A stretch of 6,892 bases of DNA, taken from positions 1 through 6,892 of the forward strand of contig DASYYE010000089.1 of NCBI GenBank assembly GCA_035946955.1, given 5' to 3'. The notes beneath the pieces were generated by a model. The model had not been told where the DNA came from. It was given only the letters and a program-made list of their open reading frames with translations, and did not search any database. Below, piece after piece: positions 4,945 to 6,892 of the stretch. The stretch comes from DASYYE01 sp035946955. Lineage in GTDB: Bacteria; Actinomycetota; Actinomycetes; Streptosporangiales; Streptosporangiaceae. Positions within the stretch are counted from its first letter, which is position 1, and each line of letters starts with the position of its first letter. The translations under genes were made by a program, and so were the position numbers.

Positions 4945-5973
4945 TTATGCCAATTGCGTGGCCAGCACCTCGATGTCACCGAGGTGGTCGGCGGGCACCT
5001 GGCGGGGGTCGGCGCTGAGCGTCACGGTGCCGGCGCGTACGTCGGTCATCAGGTCCATCGCGGTGTCCACCCCCAGGTGGTCGAACGGGTTGCGGAGCAG
5101 TTTCTGCAGGCCGAGGAGTGGCTCGAGCTCCGCTATCGGGTAGTCGCTCCCGGCGACCACCTGGACACCGGCATTGAGCAGGGCACTCCACCGGAAGGCA
5201 TCGGGCCACCGCTGACCGAGCCCATCGTGGGCGTCCGCGGCGTCGTCAACGCCGAAGCTGGGCTGGATACACGCAACCACACCGTTTTCGGCCATGCGCG
5301 ACACCAGGTCTTTGTGGAGCACCTGCACGTGCTCCAGCCGTGGCGCCGCCGCCCGGCAGTCCTCCCCGTACACCAGCTCATACGCGTCAAGGGCTGACTC
5401 GATCGCCCGGTCACCGATGGCATGTGTGGCAATGCTCCACCCGTCCTCCGCGAACGGCCCGATCCGCCGTGCCAGGCGGTCCGCTGGCTCGAACAGGATC
5501 CCCGTGTTCCCGGCCTCATCGAGGAACTCGCGGGACAGTGCGCAGGTCCGCGGGCGGAGCCAGCCATCCGCGTAGAACTTGATCCCGACGAGGTCGAGGT
5601 AGGGATCGCCGATGCGGGGTCTCATGCCAGTCTCCGCGAGCCCGGCCGCGGCGAGCAGCCGGACCCGTACCGGCAGCGGGCCCTGCTCCCGCAGTGCCAC
5701 GAGCGCGTCCAGGAACGCCCAGTGGCGGACACCGGCTTCCCACACCTCGGTCAGCCCGCACCCAGCCGCCCGCTGCAGGCCGGCGAAGAGGCGGTCGCCG
5801 AGGCCGTCGACCTCAGGTTCCTCCAGGGCGTCCACGGGTGTCATTCCCATCGCCGCGCAGTGTTCGTGATAGGGGCGAACCCCCGCTGGCTCCCCCCACG
5901 GCGGGGGCGTTCCGGAGCTGGTGCGCAGCAGGTGAGCGTGGTAGTCCACGAAACCCGGGCCGGTGTATGTCAT
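4945..5973 (-). CDS. Compact amidohydrolase of the YtcJ-like (amidohydrolase 3) type
   Basis: A 342-residue metal-dependent hydrolase of the amidohydrolase superfamily. Family landmarks in order: GFVDYHAHL with His12 and His14, a GIKFYADGWL strand (Lys132), THAIGDRAI with His184, RLEHVQVL with His215, and AGSDYPI with Asp277. The C-terminus keeps the family pattern MTDVRAGTVTLSADP...VLATQ. Typical YtcJ-like enzymes are above 500 residues and begin with a beta-sandwich strand set before the PGFVD motif. Here the protein starts at that motif, giving essentially a bare TIM barrel. The substrate is unknown. ATG 5973 is preferred because it puts the metal motif where related short proteins have it; GTG 6018 or 6012 near GAGGTGA would add 13-15 residues. 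It lies in the same direction as the upstream deacylase gene, 104 bp away, and 52 bp before the MerR start. Confidence 0.85.
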   Translation of the reverse strand: MTYTGPGFVDYHAHLLRTSSGTPPPWGEPAGVRPYHEHCAAMGMTPVDALEEPEVDGLGDRLFAGLQRAAGCGLTEVWEAGVRHWAFLDALVALREQGPLPVRVRLLAAAGLAETGMRPRIGDPYLDLVGIKFYADGWLRPRTCALSREFLDEAGNTGILFEPADRLARRIGPFAEDGWSIATHAIGDRAIESALDAYELVYGEDCRAAAPRLEHVQVLHKDLVSRMAENGVVACIQPSFGVDDAADAHDGLGQRWPDAFRWSALLNAGVQVVAGSDYPIAELEPLLGLQKLLRNPFDHLGVDTAMDLMTDVRAGTVTLSADPRQVPADHLGDIEVLATQLA

Positions 5974-6036
5974 GGGAAAACGATGCCACCGAAACCGAAT
6001 CGGCCGGGTCACTCTCACCTCTGGCTCACGCAGTCC

Positions 6037-6068
6037 GCGACCCAGGGGGAGGCATGAGGACGGGTCGC
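6037..6068 (-). terminator. Possible hairpin downstream of the deacylase gene
   Basis: GCGACCC (6037-6043) and GGGTCGC (6062-6068) are perfect 7-bp arms with an 18-nt loop, 9 nt beyond the deacylase stop codon. The loop is long and there is no U-tract, so termination is only plausible. If real, it separates this gene from the amidohydrolase gene. Confidence 0.3.
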
Positions 6069-6077
6069 TGCCAGGGC

Positions 6078-6569
6078 TCAGGACGGCCTTGCAGGCGCCG
6101 CGATGGCGGCGACCTTCGCGCCCGCGGCCCGGACCAGGTCGGCGGGGGCGAGTTCGAGTTCCAGCCCGCGCCGGCCGCCGCTGCAGTAGACCGTTGCGTA
6201 ACCCAGCGCGGACGCATCGACCACCACCGCGAGCCGCCTGCGGTGGCCCAGCGGCGAGATGCCGCCGGCCACGTAGCCCGTCGCCCGCTCCGCCGCGGCC
6301 ACATCCGCCATGACGGCCCGTTTTCCGCCCGCCGCAGCCGCCAGCGCCTTGAGGTCGAGCTGGCCGGTCACGGGTACCACGCCGACCGTGAGCGCACCGT
6401 CGACCTCGGCGACGAGCGTCTTGAACACCCGTTCCGGCGCAACACCCAGCGCCTCGCTGGCCTCCAGGCCGTAGGAGCCGTGCCTGGGGTCGTGCTCATA
6501 GCTGTGCAGCCGGTGCGCGATGCCGAGCCTGCCGAGCAGCGCGGTCGCCGGGGTCTGCTGTCCCGCCAC
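6078..6569 (-). CDS. ybaK: Cys-tRNA(Pro) deacylase, YbaK/EbsC type
   Basis: A 163-residue YbaK-domain protein, full family length. Members hydrolyse Cys mischarged onto tRNA(Pro) by prolyl-tRNA synthetase, acting in trans in the cytoplasm. Visible landmarks are TPATALLGRLGI near the N-terminus, HDP...SYGLEASEALG, VFKTLVAEVDG with the catalytic-site Lys50, the VVPVTGQLDLKALA segment, and the GYVAGGISPLG loop with the GG-SP motif. GTG 6569 is chosen as start because AGGG lies 9 nt upstream and the protein then begins where homologues do. The open frame runs upstream to 6815, but that extension is Arg/Pro-rich, overlaps the divergent cupin gene and has no family match. The gene is divergent from the cupin gene. 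Confidence 0.92.
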   Translation of the reverse strand: MAGQQTPATALLGRLGIAHRLHSYEHDPRHGSYGLEASEALGVAPERVFKTLVAEVDGALTVGVVPVTGQLDLKALAAAAGGKRAVMADVAAAERATGYVAGGISPLGHRRRLAVVVDASALGYATVYCSGGRRGLELELAPADLVRAAGAKVAAIAAPARPS

Positions 6570-6719
6570 GCTGAGACACCCTAGCCGTGACCGGCCGGCG
6601 CCGGATCCCCGCTGTGCCGCGGGACCAGATCGAGGCTCGGCTGGGCTTGCGGCCTGGGTATTTGGTGGAGTGGGATTTTCCCTGAAGCGTTCCCTTATAC
6701 GCGGAACTGGTGACAGGCC
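6570..6719. promoter_or_regulatory. Divergent intergenic region between deacylase and cupin genes
   Basis: About 150 bp that must hold both promoters. On the + strand TTATAC (6695-6700) is a reasonable -10 for the cupin gene, but I see no good -35 at 17-18 bp. GTTCC (6689-6693) and GGAAC (6703-6707) flank it as a small inverted repeat. On the minus strand TAGGGT (6584-6579) could be a -10 for the deacylase gene. Palindromes CCGGCCGG (6591-6598) and CCGGCGCCGG (6595-6604) overlap, but such GC palindromes are expected by chance here. Confidence 0.3.
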
Positions 6720-6892
6720 ATGACCAGCGATTCCTCCAACTGGCGCGAGTCCGGTGTGCGGACGGTCCGCCATGACCGGCTCGACTCCTCCACGCCACAG
6801 ACACCGGGCATGCACCGGCAGGCCGCGATCAGCGCCGCGTCGGTGGGTGCCGACCGGCTCTGGGCCGGCGCGGTGACGATCCAGCCCGGCGC
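6720..6892 (+). CDS. Cupin-domain protein, 5' part only
   Basis: ATG 6720 follows GGTGA (6709-6713) at 6 nt and opens a frame that runs off the window after 57 codons. The visible part contains STPQTPGMHRQAAIS and GADRLWAGAVTIQPG, which match the N-terminal strands of small single-domain cupins, where the histidine-rich metal motif follows immediately after. That motif lies beyond the window, so metal binding and function cannot be judged. Codon use is strongly G/C at third positions, in line with a real gene. Confidence 0.75.
   Translation, partial: MTSDSSNWRESGVRTVRHDRLDSSTPQTPGMHRQAAISAASVGADRLWAGAVTIQPG

Noticed and set aside
4893..4979. N-terminal extension of MerR from ATG 4979
   Set aside because: It would read through its own MerR-type promoter and into the amidohydrolase 3' end, and adds residues absent from the family.
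5694..6584. 296-codon plus-strand ORF opposite amidohydrolase and deacylase
   Set aside because: Arg/Pro/Gly-rich translation typical of a reverse-frame shadow.
6570..6815. N-terminal extension of the YbaK ORF
   Set aside because: Low-complexity Arg/Pro-rich sequence overlapping the divergent cupin gene; homologues start near the GTG at 6569.

Overview
This 6.9 kb window is high-GC DNA with strongly G/C-biased third codon positions. It has GTG starts, GGAGG-type ribosome binding sites and Actinomycetota-type protein families, so it most likely comes from an actinomycete chromosome. The genus cannot be fixed from the sequence. No rRNA, tRNA, CRISPR array, transposase or complete mobile element was seen.

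Left third (about 1-3456, + strand): a two-component operon. The first gene encodes a soluble histidine kinase whose input domain is a LacI-type sugar-binding-protein fold lacking the usual DNA-binding helix-turn-helix, followed by a helical linker, a GAF-like domain, a HisKA_3 dimerisation/phosphoacceptor domain (His641) and an HATPase. The second gene, 19 bp downstream, encodes a NarL/FixJ-type response regulator (Asp69) with an unusual recognition helix. The pair probably senses a small cytoplasmic ligand and changes transcription. The ligand and targets are unknown.

Middle (3457-4445): a patchwork. A short secreted protein with beta-propeller-like repeats has its signal peptide and mature part in different reading frames (single-base frameshift near 3774). 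It is followed by a well-formed promoter overlaid by AT-rich nested palindromes (TetR-type operator), an RBS and an ATG, but no convincing gene body follows. This looks like a rearrangement scar or a gene remnant.

Centre-right (4329-4930, - strand): a compact metal-response unit. A MerR-family divalent-metal regulator sits behind a self-overlapping MerR-type promoter with an elongated 20-bp spacer. Directly after it, with a perfect Shine-Dalgarno sequence overlapping the regulator's stop codon, is a previously easy-to-miss 23-codon ORF containing nine cysteines, a candidate micro-metallothionein. A GC-rich hairpin follows. This is the most interesting item in the window. The peptide ORF is in the same frame as the regulator, separated from it only by a TGA and two codons, so a cysteine-rich tail detached from the regulator is a live alternative.

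Right (4945-6892): a compact YtcJ-like amidohydrolase (- strand) and a YbaK-type Cys-tRNA(Pro) deacylase (- strand). Diverging from the latter is the 5' end of a cupin-domain gene (+ strand) that runs off the window.
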